From Kalaharituber pfeilii (Eukaryota > Ascomycota > Pezizomycetes > Pezizales > Pezizaceae), in contig WHUZ01000011.1 of the NCBI GenBank assembly GCA_015179045.1, positions 744,001 through 808,000 of the forward strand: a stretch of 64,000 nucleotides of DNA, written 5' to 3'. Of this stretch, positions 46,601 to 59,573 are shown piece by piece (within the stretch, counting starts at the first letter, position 1; the number at the start of each line of letters is the position of its first letter). Below the pieces are notes generated by a model. It worked only from the letters and a program-made list of their open reading frames with translations, was not told the origin of the DNA and made no database searches. The translations under genes were made by a program, and so were the position numbers.

Positions 46601-47383
46601 GTGAAGGGCTCCAGTAACGTTTGGTGGTGGTGCTGGAACAACAAAGACACCTTCCGGCTTCGGATTCCCATCTTGTCCGAATTCAGGTTCGAAGAATCCC
46701 TCCTTCTCCCACCAGCTGTACCATGCGGATTCGACAACAGTTGGGTTGTACGCCTTGTAAGCGGGATCTTCCAAAGACTTCAGGACTAAGCAACAGCTTG
46801 TTTTCAGTAAACTGTGAATCTATAAAGTCGGATGTTGATGGGTAATCACTCTTTTTCTCTCCCGGAGGAGTCAATTCCACATACTCTTCCTCTACTGCTG
46901 TAGGAGGCTCAGCTTTTGCTTTCTTTTCCTTCTTTGCTTCTCCAGGCACGGATCCGCCGGCCTTCTTCTCCGCTTCTAGCTTTGCCTTCTTCGCCGCGAA
47001 TTTTGCTTCCTTCTCTGCCTTCTTTCGTTCCTTTTCCACTACATCAGACAGTCAATGCACTTAATTTCTCTCGGATATCGACAGTGGAGAAGCAGTGGAG
47101 GACATACATTCTTTTTCTGTTTTCACCTTTGGAGTCTCAGACCCACTAGCGACAGGGACCCTGTTGACATCACCGACTTGCTCTTTGCGGATCTCATCAT
47201 GAATTGCTGCGTTAGTTTCCGCAGCTATGGGTGGTGGGGGCTCAGTGATTGGTGGCGTCGTCTTTTCACCAATTGCTGCAGCGACATTTGAGGTCAGCCC
47301 GGACAATACTGTGTAGTAAGATGATGAGTACGCATCAATTGGAAGGAGTACTAACGATTCGCAGACCCTGAGGCTGTCGCCAT
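43635..47383 (-). CDS. VAS1: Valyl-tRNA synthetase
   Basis: This class I aminoacyl-tRNA synthetase charges tRNA-Val. Eight exons (47356-47383, 47108-47308, 46850-47038, 46554-46785, 45531-46503, 45308-45472, 44419-45252, 43635-44354) join in frame into 1113 aa, the usual eukaryotic length. The catalytic HIGH motif is in [20 protein letters not shown] and the KMSKS loop in [20 protein letters not shown]. Other blocks are [67 protein letters not shown] and [18 protein letters not shown]. The C-terminus is a Lys/Glu coiled coil. The Lys/Ala/Glu-rich N-terminal extension ([19 protein letters not shown]) is typical of fungal enzymes. In yeast one gene serves cytosol and mitochondria by alternative starts; I see no clear targeting sequence from this Met. 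Confidence 0.95.
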
Positions 47384-48387
47384 CTTTTTCGCGCTTGACT
47401 GCTCGATGCGTGCGGGAGAAGGGTAGCTAGCGGTTACGTTCAGTACAGATGCTTGCAACGGCGGGGTGGGGAGGGGGAGGGGGAGGGGTTCCAGTAGGTA
47501 AATTTATTGGGGACGACCTGCACTTGACTCATTTGGACTGGGTACATTAGGTTAGTCACGGCGGAAGTTGTCTATGCGACGCCTTTGGTGCTGCCCGGCT
47601 GTGGCCTGCAATGCAGCACAATAGTAATGCAGCAAATGCAACTGGGAAGGCTACACGCGGCTGCGAGACACTGCACGGTAGCCCCCGCCCGTAGTAGATA
47701 TACGACAGTGGGGTGTACTGCATCCTCCCTCCCGCAGCGTCGTCTACGTCGATGGCCGCTGCACCAAGGAGATCACCACTTGACAAGTCTCAAGCAGTGA
47801 TTTGGAGTATACTCCTGATTCTGCTCCATTTCTACAGCCCCACCCCCATCTCCCAACTCCCCCCCCCTCTAGCAAACTGCAGCTTGCGCTGTCATACATG
47901 GAAAATATATAAGCCAAAAACTCCTCGCACGAGCGGGCAACACTAACATAGACAAGAAATGCATCATTTTCAATCAATGCAAAACATTCGAATGCTAACG
48001 TCACATACCAATGACGGCAGGCGCGTGATCAACGAATATAGCTACTGTCAGCACCCAGAAGCAATTGTCCACGATGACAAGATTCATTCCTCATTACCTA
48101 GTACACCATCCATAGGAGAGTACATGACGAGAAAGGGACGTGACAGATAAAGAAACAATGGGAAGCAATACAAGAAATGTGAAAACAAGATCAAGAGACA
48201 GGGAGCACAAATAGTAAACCCAGGCTGGTTCCCACCCACATCAGCAGATGCTGAAACGGTTCTTCAGGGCGGAACGAAACGTTCATAGTCAGTTTTGAAG
48301 TTACAGGAGCAAGAAGTGTCTGCCTAGTCTCCGGAGAGCGGTCATTGGTATGTTTTTGAAGGGTATCTATCATTAGGGTCGCTAGCC
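47384..48387. other. VAS1 promoter and CK2 3' flank
   Basis: A G-run tract (GGGG/GGGGG with A spacers) at 47462-47488 lies 80-105 nt upstream of the VAS1 start, on its template strand. The remainder up to the CK2 stop holds no gene that I can support. Confidence 0.55.
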
Positions 48388-49819
48388 TCAAGAACGGGAG
48401 GCCTGTCTGGCAGCCGCAGCTCTCACTGGTTCGAAATATGGATGCGCCATCGCTTCCTTCGCAGTCAATCGTTCCTATAGATAGGGTGATAAGCTCCTGA
48501 AAACAAGCATGAGGACTGTATGCGAATCTCTCTCACCTGATGATCGTATTTGAGCAGCTTATCCAAGAAATCCAAAGCATCATTAGAAACGAATTTCTGG
48601 TTTTCTGGGGTGACAAACTGGTGCCAGCTCTTCTTTGGAAAACGTCCAAGGATATCATCATACTGAGCGTCCAATTCTATATCGTACTTGTCAAGATAAT
48701 CGAACAGCTCATCTGTTCCTAGCACCTTTGCGATCTTGACGAGCTGATCAGAGTTGGAACCTCCATGAAAAAATGGCTCTTTGCGGAATATCATCGACGC
48801 GAACATTGCTCCCAGGGACCATAAATCTAACGAGTAGTCATACTCCTGGAAATCAACAAGTAATTCAGGGCCCTTGAAATACCGAGACGCAACCCGCACG
48901 TTATATTCAGTGCCCTGGTGATAGAACTCGGCAAGGCCCCAGTCAATCAGTCGTAGCTAGTTCACCCTTTCCGTCAATGATTGCTCTCAGCAGAATGATT
49001 CAGTAGATATAAGAAGTTGAGATGCTCTACCTTTCTCTTTTCATGGTCTATCATCACATTGTGCGGTTTGACGTCCCGGTGCATGATACCCTTACTGTGA
49101 CAGAAATCCAAAGCCTACAAACGTTGTTATTCCATGACCTCTCGTATCAGAAACGATTGTTCATACCTTCAAGAGTTCAAAGATGTAGTATCGAACATCA
49201 TAGTCCTCAAACTTTGGATACAGGGTTCGAAAATCGGTATTGTTAATGTATTCGAAGATCAACGAGGGGGTTTTGCTCTGTGATGTCGAGTGTTAGTGAT
49301 TTGTATGCAACTGTAAATTTACAGGTGCAATAACTAACCTGTGGATCGCGCACAACATCCAGTAGGGCAACAATATTCGGCCCTCCAGCCAGATTCTGCA
49401 GGATTTTTATTTCTCTCTTGATCTTCTTTTTCTTCACTGGCTTTAAAACCTTGATGACGCATTTTTGATAGTTCGTAATATTGATCCCTTCGAATACCTC
49501 GGAGTATTTCCCTCGTCCTGCCAAAAAAGTAACCTGGCCCCGTAGAGCAGCCAGGGAACCAGTTGTGAGCAGCTACCTAGGCTTTCATTGATACGGGCAG
49601 ATGTGCATATGGAACCCTTAGGAACCTAGGGCTCAACCGTACCTATCTTACGGACGACTTCATAGTTTTCTAAAACGCCCCATTGAATGTTCACGCTATC
49701 ATAGTCCCAATATGACCTGGGCATATTCTGATTGACCTGCGGATTAATAAATCGTCAGCGCCTGCATTCCCGACAGCCAAAACAGTAAAAGACCCTACAT
49801 CAGCATATACACGAGCCAT
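48388..49819 (-). CDS. CKA1: Casein kinase II catalytic subunit alpha
   Basis: CK2 is a constitutively active acidophilic Ser/Thr kinase acting in growth, transcription and cell cycle. Seven exons (49799-49819, 49643-49736, 49339-49517, 49167-49277, 49031-49114, 48537-48956, 48388-48474) join in frame into 331 aa, the family length. The start [20 protein letters not shown] is conserved. Visible motifs are the Gly loop [11 protein letters not shown], the nucleotide lysine in CVIKVLKPV, the CK2-specific basic cluster [12 protein letters not shown], the catalytic loop [14 protein letters not shown], the atypical DWG (in [11 protein letters not shown]) and [16 protein letters not shown]. The C-terminus ends at [13 protein letters not shown]. 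The first exon codes for just 7 residues. Confidence 0.96.
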
Positions 49820-51011
49820 CTTGCTTGATCCCCGACTGGGGCTCGTGGACGAAAACCGAAGTAGATGCTGACGGGTAAATGTGATTAAAGGATGGAAAAA
49901 ATGTTTAATGTGCGATCAACTCGAGAATACAATCCGAGATTTTAATACCCAGTAGCCGAACGTTTGGTCCTGAAAATGAGGTGAGCGGGGCAGACCGTTG
50001 CGTTGTCGATGTGGAGGAGCGAGGAGTGCTTGCGCTTCGGATCTTAGGATGAAGTGAAAGTATTATAATAATATTGTTTACTACGCCGCACGATTAGTCA
50101 TGTTTCAGCCCGCTGTTAGCTGCGCATTTATGCAGTAGCCTCCGACCCTTTGGTAGCGGGAAACCGCAGTTCACATCGTATCATACATAATGCGTTCAAG
50201 TGCAACTACTATTTCCTAACAAGATAAATTTGGATTCCAATGGGTAACTACTTAGTGTTCTCGTGCAGAGTCTGGGCACGAGAACAACTACTTAGTATGT
50301 TTGGTAATGTATTGAGAGTAGCACATGACGGTTGTATACATAGTAGCTGAGAAAGCCATTTACTCGGCAATAAGGGGGGAATAAATGCGTAAAGTGTGGT
50401 TCGAGAGAGAGAAAAAAATAACGATGAATAGTCTCGTACAATGATTGGCAACAGACGATTTGTTCAAAGGATTGGTGATTTAGTGGATATATCGGCCAAC
50501 GGCATTGTACAGTACTCTACAACAGAATTTAAATCATGAACAAGCGCCGTCAGGGCTTGGACCGATGTCAATCTTGAATGCAAAAGGAAGCAGAAAAAGA
50601 TAGTGAAAAAAGGAAAAAGGAAAAAAACCTCAAAGAAAACGCACTGAAAGTTATGAAAGAGTCGAAGAAAGGGAGAAGCTAGAATGCTTAGATAATAGTA
50701 GGACGAAGCCCCCATTGAATAAGGCATCAGCAACAAAGATAGCAAGTTGCTTTTCACACCCATGCTCCTCAAGAATCATTCAAGTACGCCGCCCCAAACT
50801 TTCACATTTGATGTACACCGCTCGAAATTACGCAGAGCCAAAGAAAAAGAAAAATATCAGTTAAGGGACGGATGTATGCCATATTGTTGCTTCGTTCATT
50901 ATTCATTTCAACCTTCATTCACCAAAGCCAAAAACAAATGAGAACAACCATATGAAAAGATGCTGCCTAACAAACTCCGGGGTGAAAAGACATAAGAGAT
51001 GAGTTCGGTCG
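49820..51011. other. Intergenic region between CK2 alpha and CKS1
   Basis: There is no credible gene; open frames are low-complexity Phe/Ser-rich products of pyrimidine tracts. The part next to 49820 is the CK2 promoter and the part next to 51011 the CKS1 3' flank. Confidence 0.55.
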
Positions 51012-51599
51012 TCATTGCTGTGGAGGCTGGTAATTCTTTGGGCGCCTGTTTATGAATTATGAGTGCTTAGCATAGGTAGCTTTGATTCAAAATGGCATTG
51101 CACTTACTTGAACAATAAGATATGGGGCTCTGGAGCGTGAATCTCGTAGTGCTGCCAACCCAAGCTCTATGCGAAGAATTAGCATCTTGAGTTTCATAAG
51201 TGTCATTAACATTTTCCAGCGAATCTATACCCACCTGTGTGATGCCGAGCCCCCTCCATTCCTCCTCATGAAGAATTTTCAGACTTCCAGTCTCCGGGTC
51301 GAAATAATCTTTTGGAATTACCTTCAGCATATTCTTCGGCAGCATTACATGTCTATGCATTTGTCAAAGCTGTGTTTCTTCTTAATGCCTAAGGCGTGGA
51401 GGGAAATTACCGATACTCGTATTTCGCATCTGAGTAGCTATATGACTTTTACTTTAGCTTCTTTCTAAAAGATTTATGTGGGTGAAGTATGCTGTACTTA
51501 CCGATCGCTGTAGTTAATGTTGTCGATGAACTCGTCGAGCCGCATTTGCTCTGCCTCAGTGAGGAGACGTGGTCGGCGATTGCGGGCCGGTCTATCCAT
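51012..51599 (-). CDS. CKS1: Cyclin-dependent kinase regulatory subunit Cks1/Suc1
   Basis: Cks proteins bind Cdk1 and, through an anion pocket, phosphorylated threonines, promoting multisite phosphorylation and mitotic entry. Five exons (51502-51599, 51411-51437, 51235-51352, 51108-51166, 51012-51045) join in frame into 111 aa, a usual fungal length. Conserved blocks are [55 protein letters not shown] and [16 protein letters not shown]. The family hinge motif HxPEPH is present as HAPEPH, which fits strand exchange. The second exon is only 27 nt, and the first junction depends on a CATATAG acceptor. A short basic and Glu-rich N-terminus precedes the fold. Confidence 0.96.
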
Positions 51600-54500
51600 T
51601 TCTTTGCTGGGCTGTTCTAAATTGATTTGCTAGCTTCCGATTTGATATTTCTCTTTGTGCGCAAGTAGTTTGATGAAGTGTGGCAGTTGATGGTGTAGCG
51701 ACAGTTGTGAATTTGTTTGCGTTAATGTGTGGGCGGAAAGAGATAAATTGTCGAATGCTATGTATTGAAGAGGTGGGGGAGAGGGGTTGCTGGAAACTTC
51801 AAGGTCGTTAAACCTGTCCCAGGGCGGAAGTATGAAGAGAAGCGCGGTGCTCCCGAGGGGAACGAACTAAATTACTTACTTTCAAGGCCGGCGTAGGAAT
51901 TTCTATTCTGTTCGGACGCCGATATCAATCGTAAGGTAAACAATGTTAGCGGACAAGAAGGATGCAGCCAGAGCACTGATTGACGGGAAAAGTTTTGGGG
52001 AAGGAGGCGGGAGGATGGGCTAAATGGGCGGGTTTATATCTGTGAGGTGATGGAGCGACTTTGGGCCCGTGTATATTGGCCCTCCAGCCCTTACCCTATT
52101 ATGACCACCAACTTTGCGCTTGAGAATCTCTGAATTGAATATGAGCGAACCACAATACAAAATAAGGCTTAATTATGTCACTGCAAGACCGCTGTAGCAA
52201 TTCTTGTCCTTTGGGCTTTTCAGTGTCTATAGCTAGGGAGTGCGTGGTCCTGACGCTTTCCATAGCCTTTTTCCTACTGGACCTAGGCTTTTAGTTCTGT
52301 TACAACGGGCTGGAGGCTATTGTAATAAAACCCCCGTACTCTTGGCAACACTCTGCTTCTGTTGCTGTGGTAACTTCTATTTGTTTACAAGTCGCTCTCT
52401 AGTCCACCACAGGGTACCTACCTCACTGGCGAGAAAAAAAAGAAAAGAAAAAAAGCAAGTTGCACATGCATAGAGAATACTTACCTATCTGGCCTTTCGA
52501 AATCTATTTAGAGATAATCTGGTATTGGAAAATCGTGGCAATTAGAGTACTGTAATAATTACCCAAAGCAGCTTTATAGCAAGATTTCTACTCTGTGTGT
52601 GTTACATGTGGCCAGTCTCGTATAATTTTCAGCAATGGGTGCCAACAATGACCTTGTCTCTGCAATCTTACTGCAAGGGTAATAACGATACAAGCGGGTT
52701 ACGGGAAATCAGGCCCTCATCAACAAGTACAATCTCATGTTGTTGGTCAGGTGCTTCGAATTCAGGCGTGCTACTTGACCTCACTACTTCTTAAGGTGTT
52801 AAGACTACATCTATAAGTACTATTTTGGTTACCCAAACGGGAACAGACTTCTGGAACTTTTCGGTGCCGAGACTAAAACCTTTCCTAAACTGGGGATGAA
52901 GGCAGGTACTTCGTTATAGCTCAAGTAGTTACCAAGTAATTGATGTACCAGAGTCTCCGCTGGTTCCCAGCTTCACGTACACCTACTTGTCTCAAGCCCC
53001 CTACCTCCAACCACGACGACCAGGAAATCAAATCAAATTCACTACCTGGTCTTGGGCGGCAATCGTAATGCATCTATGGGAGCGAGGCTAATCTTTGATG
53101 CCTTATCTCAGATATTGAGCCAGTTTGCTCCGATATTATATCACCATTTGGTAAGCAATATCTATCACGGAGTTACTCTCGTGTCCAGCCGCCGTTTTTC
53201 TAATGATTCACCTGAGGCGAGTACAAATGAAATGGGTTCACGAAATTTGAGTTGCACCGAGCTCCCTAACATCTGCAGTCATGGCAATTGGCCAATAGAC
53301 CACTTCAAGGTTGTACGGTAGCTGGCAGCAACACTGTGCTCACGAATAAGACATGGGCATAATGAAGTCGAGTAAGACACTTGCATGCAAAGTAGGTCAT
53401 ATCAAGGTACAAAATACTCGTGACAAACGACTTATTGGTAGCTGGGACTACAATTTTTTACCCAGGCTTCCTGTACTGCTCTACATGCATTGGGAAGCTT
53501 CAGATAACAGTTGCGTCATTTCAGTTGTTTCTTGACTTAATGGACAGCGACTGGCACTTATAATTAGAGTGTCGTATGCAGAAGTTAGTTGTTACCTTTC
53601 CAATCGCCAGGCTTTCGGCAGTCAAGGCTAACTAAAAGTTATTTGCGCTTTCCCTATGTTATTACAGGAATCGGTGATCCCATTGATCTGAGAAGACGTT
53701 TGGAGATGTAAAATACATATGTATATATAGTTACTTTGCGGAGGACGGTCGGAGTGATCATGTGATGATATGGTAGGTGGGTACAATTGATGTTACGCCT
53801 CTTCTGGTAACATGTTGGCCTAAAGTAGCAATGGGGATAAACAAGGCTTCAGATATAGAGATCGATATTTCCAAATTCAATTAATAATCAGCCTCAGCTT
53901 ATTTACTACTGGTTTATGCTTCATGATTCTGGTATGTAGAAGTGGAGTTCTTGCGACAAGTATGCATATCCACCCTGTTGTGGATAGGCAGGGAACTATC
54001 TGATCCCGTCGTCGTATGTATAGTATCAAGTTCAACTAACGCAGTTACTAGTACAAGAGTGCATAAACAGAGCTTGGATATAAGGTTAAGCACGACCACT
54101 TTGGTTACGGGATTAAGACTACTTCAATTAATTTGTGAACTTCCGGCAATCTCGACTAAATTGTTTTCAAGATTTAGCCATAGCTGCAGGGACGGGACTG
54201 GGGGACTGGATAGCTAATCAATCCTTTTTATGTAGATACTTCACTTCCACGACAGTTCGACACTTTCACCTACATACGCAGGTTTTTCTGTTCCCAATCT
54301 ACAAGTAAGATGGTTGTATAAGTCATCCGGACTGGCATGAGTCAATTATATAGCTGCTTTAAGCACCACTTAAGGATACATTTACTTGCTGCCAAGGCTT
54401 CAAAGCATTTGCAAGTCCGTGAGCCCACATGCAATAATCAATCCTTACGGCTGTACGAGTTGTGGTGTGCAGTGTGAATTCGTATCCTGCTTTTAGAGGA

Positions 54501-54856
54501 GGCTATTCGCACCTTGACGCAATGATTCTAGGATGTTTGACTTTGTCTTGAACGGTCGTGATCGAGTATCTGAGGTATGCAGCTGACAATGGCCAATTAT
54601 GCGCCTTAGTCTTGGCACGCCCGCCCTCAACACCACGAGCGGTGCCTGACTAAGGCAAACTCCCATAGCGGGATCACGAAACAACGAAATTACGACCGCC
54701 CCCAGAGAAAGTCGACCTGCAGTCCGAACAATAGCCTGGCAAGGCGATAATTAAGTCTGATTTTTTTCTGAAAATTAACTGCGACCTCGTTTCCTGTAGT
54801 GCCCGCGCGTCCCCCGCCCCCGCGATCGCATCGCCGCTCGTTCCGAGAAAATCTGC
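51600..54856. other. Gene-free stretch of 3.3 kb
   Basis: I see no supportable gene. It has mixed AT-rich sequence with many stops. The last 70 nt (about 54800-54830) are C-rich on the sense strand just before the RSC4 start. Confidence 0.5.
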
Positions 54857-57535
54857 ATGGACAAGAGGATGGCACCCGGATCGGTTGAGCCCGAGGATCG
54901 CGCAAGAAAACGGCGTAAACAATCGGTGAGAATGCGTTCCAGCGTTGCTTTGTTGCTCTGCATCGGAGGTTGCATCTGTGGGGTGCTTTGTTGGGGGTTA
55001 GCACATCGCGAGCTCGTGGTTCGGCGGCGGTTGCCCCAACCTTGAGCATGGAAGGACGACGAGCCTCTTGCGGGACATGCTGCGGTTCGGTCGGTGTTGG
55101 TTGGACTAACGAGCAAGACGAGCCGCCCAGGCCTCGAAAAATGACGACAAAGCTGCCCTGGTCACCCTGGACGGGCAACGGCTGCTGGAGGCGATTCTTC
55201 GTCGCAAGGATAGGTGAGCAGCGTCCCCACGGCCCCGCCGAACGGCAAGCCGAGAGCAGAGAGCACAGCGCAGCCCGACTCACTCCGCACGCCGTGGCGC
55301 AGGACCCGACTGATACACAAGGAGTTTCGGACGCTCCCCGACAAGGCACGTACGCTCCAGCCCGACGGCCGCAGTCGAGCCCCGCGGCAGCCGGGCGGCC
55401 CGGGCGGTGGACGGTGGACGGTGGACGGTGGATGATGCTGACACGCCGCGCTCTAGGGCTCCTACCCGGACTACTATGAAGAAATAACGGACCCGATCGC
55501 GCTCGAGGACATTCAGGTATGGCAGCGTGCGATGCGCCTGTGCAACCCCCCGCCTTTCTGCGCTGCTGTCTGACAATGCTTCTAGTTGAAACTCAATACC
55601 CTGCAGTATCCCTCGCTTGATGCACTCAAGAAAGACCTTATTCTTATGTGTGAGAATGCGAAGATTTACAACGAGCCAAAAAGCCAGATATACAAGGATG
55701 CCAATGTGCTCCAAAAAATGGTCGAGGAATTTGAGGGCACAGAATCACCGAAGCCGGTGGCTCTCACCAATGGGCGCACTCCACACAAACGGGCCGCAGC
55801 TGCGGTCGATAATGCATCGGCGACTCCTGCTGGCCCGGATCCAAAAGCTGAGGAGGCAATGGCAAAGATTATAGATGGCTTGCTGAATGCTGTCGATGAA
55901 GAAACGTAAGTACAATACTTCTCATTCATCGTCCTTGTGTAACATAGGACACTAATTGTTGCGAGTGTAGTGGGGAAACAATGTTCGAGGACTTCCGAAA
56001 TCTGGTTAGCAGAAAAGAGTACCCAGAATATTACAAAGTCATCAAAGAGCCCATGTCTCTGAATACAGTCAGAAAAAGAATACTTGCTCATAAGTATCCG
56101 GGCTGGCTTGAGTTTGAAAGGGATCTCCACTTGATTGTGACTAACGCAGAGGAATTCAATGAGGAGGAGAGTGATATCGTGAAATTAGCACATGAGTTGA
56201 GGGTATGTTGATCCCTTCCTCTGGTGTCCTTAAAATATTAACCATTTTCTTGCAACTAGAGACAATTTGAAGCTGCCTTACTGCGAGCGCGGGGCTCTGT
56301 TGAGAAGCCAGTGGCGTCTGTGAGCAGTATCAAGCTGAAGCTTAACATGAAGCCAGAAGCTCAGGTGCAAACACCAGCATCAGCACCGAAGTTGAAACTC
56401 ACCTTGCGGAACCAAAGAGCTAGCCCCGACGTGGGCTCGTTAACTTCGGCTTCTGGCTTCGACAAGCCTCAAGGGCAAGTGCATGGAAATGGTCAAATAG
56501 CTAAAGTTCCTCAGCAAAACGGGGTTTTGAATGGAAAAGTATCAAATGTAGGGAAAACACCGGCAGCGGGAACCAGCAGTGCTATGCCAGCAGTTCAACG
56601 AACACCTATTCCCCCGCCTCCAATTGAAGCCTCACCTGAGGAAGTTAAAGCAGAGCCAAATGGACCAGCTAGCCGTCCAAGAAGATCACCTGGTGAGACA
56701 CCAAAACCAACCAAAGTTCTGCCTGTCAGAAAATCTCGTACTCCGGCTTTATTGCCAGAATCTGAGTCAATTACAGTTGTACCGCGGTCAAAGCAAATTT
56801 CTCCCTCCAACAATTTATCGGCCCTCACACGAGAGGGCTCTGGGCGCAACCATAGTTTGACGCCAGGGGTTGATCACCCTGTGAATATGGCCTCACCAGC
56901 CTCTTCTATAAATAATGCCCCGACGCCTGGGGCTACAGATATGCGTAGCACGATGTCGCCAGCTATCCAGCATGCGGCTCTTAGTAGCAGTGGACCTATT
57001 GCGGGTTATGCGCAAGCAAATGGAGTCGACCCAAGATTTCGGCCACCAGGGAAAGGCAAGCAACATTTACGCTGTTTTCGTATAAGGTGTACTAATATAT
57101 TCCACTTCAGGTATCGAGGATGCTCTTATTTCCAATCTCACAGTTGCAACGCATCCAAATCTGAACCTTTCTTCTCCGGTAGAATATAGCTTCTCCGCAG
57201 ACGCTAACAAGTCATTCCAAAACCATGTTGTTTTCTTCGAGGCACAACACAACATCCTCTTGATTACATTGAACCTTGGCCCGACAATGCAAGGCCGGCC
57301 CTATACTGCTTCCATCACAGTTAACGGACATAGATTGTTCTTTAATACTATACAACCGAATCCTAACAGAAGACGGGATGATCAAGCGACATTAGCATGT
57401 GACGTGAGGTTAATCCCTGGTAGGGTAACACACATTGAGGTTTTCGTAATAGCTGGACAGAAGGGCACAAAAGCGGGCATGGGGGAGCAGGAGCAAGAGA
57501 AGTTTACAGTCGATGCATTCTTACACTACGAATGA
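54857..57535 (+). CDS. RSC4: RSC4-type double-bromodomain chromatin remodelling subunit
   Basis: RSC4 is a subunit of the RSC remodeller and reads acetylated histone tails. Eight exons (54857-54925, 55131-55213, 55303-55345, 55457-55516, 55586-55905, 55971-56202, 56260-57055, 57111-57535) join in frame into 675 aa. The N-terminus is basic (DRARKRRKQS). Bromodomain 1 spans exons 2-5: RLIHKEFRTLPDK, YPDYYEEITDPIALEDIQ, ILMCENAKIYNEPKSQIY. Bromodomain 2 follows: FEDFRNLVSRKEYPEYYKVI, KEPMSLNTVRKRIL, DLHLIVTNAEEFNEEESD. A Pro/Ser-rich linker leads to a conserved C-terminal domain (NHVVFFEAQHNILLITLNLG, YTASITVNGHRLFF). Two introns appear to use GC donors, at 55346 and 57056. The first three exons are inferred from weaker evidence than the rest. 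Confidence 0.87.
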
Positions 57536-59573
57536 CGTATTGATGCAATTGGAAAATCATACATAGCGCAAATACGGGGCCATGGTAGGGAGGCGAGGAA
57601 CGGTCAGCAGGCGAAAATTGGTGGGGTTTGAGGCGTTCATGTTTTTCGTTATCCCATTTATCTCTCTTTGTTGGCTGAATTAATTGACTGAACCAAATGC
57701 ACGCACGCAAAAGAACAGTCTAAACTGGAGGAGAAAAAAAAAGGGCGTACCTGACTATCTCGAGAATTTGGGGCTACTGCTTACAATCTCAGAGCAAAGA
57801 GATTTTGCTTGCCTGGTTTGTTTTCTTGTTACTTCTTGTACCTCTTCCTAGGGATCTCTACTTTGGGTTTTATCATCTTAGTTTAGTTGCTGTCTTCCTA
57901 TATTTTTGTTACTCTTGTTGCTTTTTAATACTCCATGGTCGGCTGTTGTTAATTTCTCGCTTTCGTTGCTATTGATATTACTGACTTTGTCGGTGCACAC
58001 AATGGTTGTAAATTCGTTGATATGCCTATATTTTTTTAACATTGCAAGGTATTACTATATCTTCTCCAATTTTCTTCTCTTGCGACCCAAATATTGTTTC
58101 AAGCCTTTACAGTTGTTTCCTAGTGCTGTGTACTTTATATTGCCTGTTCCACATGCAGAGTCCTCATGTATGCACGGTTTGGAGGGAGAAGACAGTTTAG
58201 ATGATAGTACTACTTCAACATATTCCCGCTACTCCCGTCTTTCCTCATGTACTCTATTTAATTGCACTTACTATCTTGCAAATAGGCCCGGGTGGCGTTT
58301 TACTTAGTATTCCCGTCTTTAGGCATCAGCCCGTCGTTTCTGTAGGCTATAAACTTGCAGCCGACGCAGATGAGACCCCACGATTTTGACTCCGAGAACT
58401 CCAGATTTAAATTGATTATCCCCGTCACGACATGCGAAACGTCAATTCTCCCATGTCAGCTCTTCTCGTCCCTTGGCCCCTACAAGTCCTCATGGGACTC
58501 TAGCTTGGCTCTACCTACGAGGTTTATCGAAACGGCTGAATTTGTGGTGTAACTTTTGCTTGGACCCTGCCACAACTGCTGAACTTCAATATTATGCAAC
58601 GAGACTTGACTGCAGCTGAAACTTGGTTTGTCCAATTGCAATGCAACTACGTAGAGAGTTAGGTCAACAATTCACAGGTTGCCCGTGCTGAGCTTTCTGA
58701 ATTCATGTTTAATCTAATCCTGCCTTCCATACAGCACCTGCACCGCCCACTGGCTCCCCTCGCCTCCTCCGTATGCCACTTTTAATAATTTCAAACCGAC
58801 GGAACCACATTTCAAATCCCGCATGTGAATTCCCGGTAACGCCTCAGCCCCCCTGTCATCCACCTGTATCATTGCATACCCCATGTCAATTACCATACGC
58901 AGGCTGAAAGCTCGGCTGCGTACCCATCCCACTACTTCTACACGCACAACGAGATGAGATGAGATGAGGTGGGGGCTTGTGTGTGGGTGATTGGTCCGTG
59001 GAGTTTATCCATCCATAGTCCCCGAACGCCCTACATGGCAGCGAGGCAGTTCTACTTAAATGGTAATGGAGATATATAAAAACTGGGTGCTCGCGATTGA
59101 AGAGGTGGAAGAGGAAATCCCGAGGACACCGGATTGTTTCTTTTTTTTTTTCCATTTTCTTTTTTCTTTTTTACTCTTTATTTACTCTTTCCCAGTTTGA
59201 CAAGTAGAAAAAAAGCATTTGATCTTCAAGCTCGAGGGGTATATATACTCCTTTTTTCCCAGGCAAAACACCAAGTGGATCCAATATTAACCAGCGATAT
59301 AAAGTACAGTAAACACCAATATAGATATCAACCCATTGTTAGATATTCACGGGCTCTTTTTCTTTTTCCTTGACCTTTTCCATAGTCATCTATATCAGAT
59401 CTCCTCGCTTGATATCGTCCGACACTTCAATCAGTTTCAATTTCACGCTAACGAAAGCAAGACCTCACCGGACCGAAAAAGGAAGTATTCACAGCCACAA
59501 CAACCTAATCTGATAACTGCATCGGATCAATATAACGCAGAAAGAACAAGACAAGCAAGGCAAACAGAGCAAA
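57536..59573. other. Intergenic region
   Basis: No gene is supportable. Pyrimidine-rich stretches at 57.8-58.1 kb give only low-complexity frames. A T-rich run near 59139-59170 precedes the leader of the small protein gene. Confidence 0.5.

Noticed and set aside
54690..55349. 219-codon minus-strand frame
   Set aside because: It lies antisense to the first exons and introns of RSC4 and shows no family pattern.
58800..58830. tRNA-like T-loop word (ttcaaatccc)
   Set aside because: No matching acceptor, D or anticodon stem could be paired around it.
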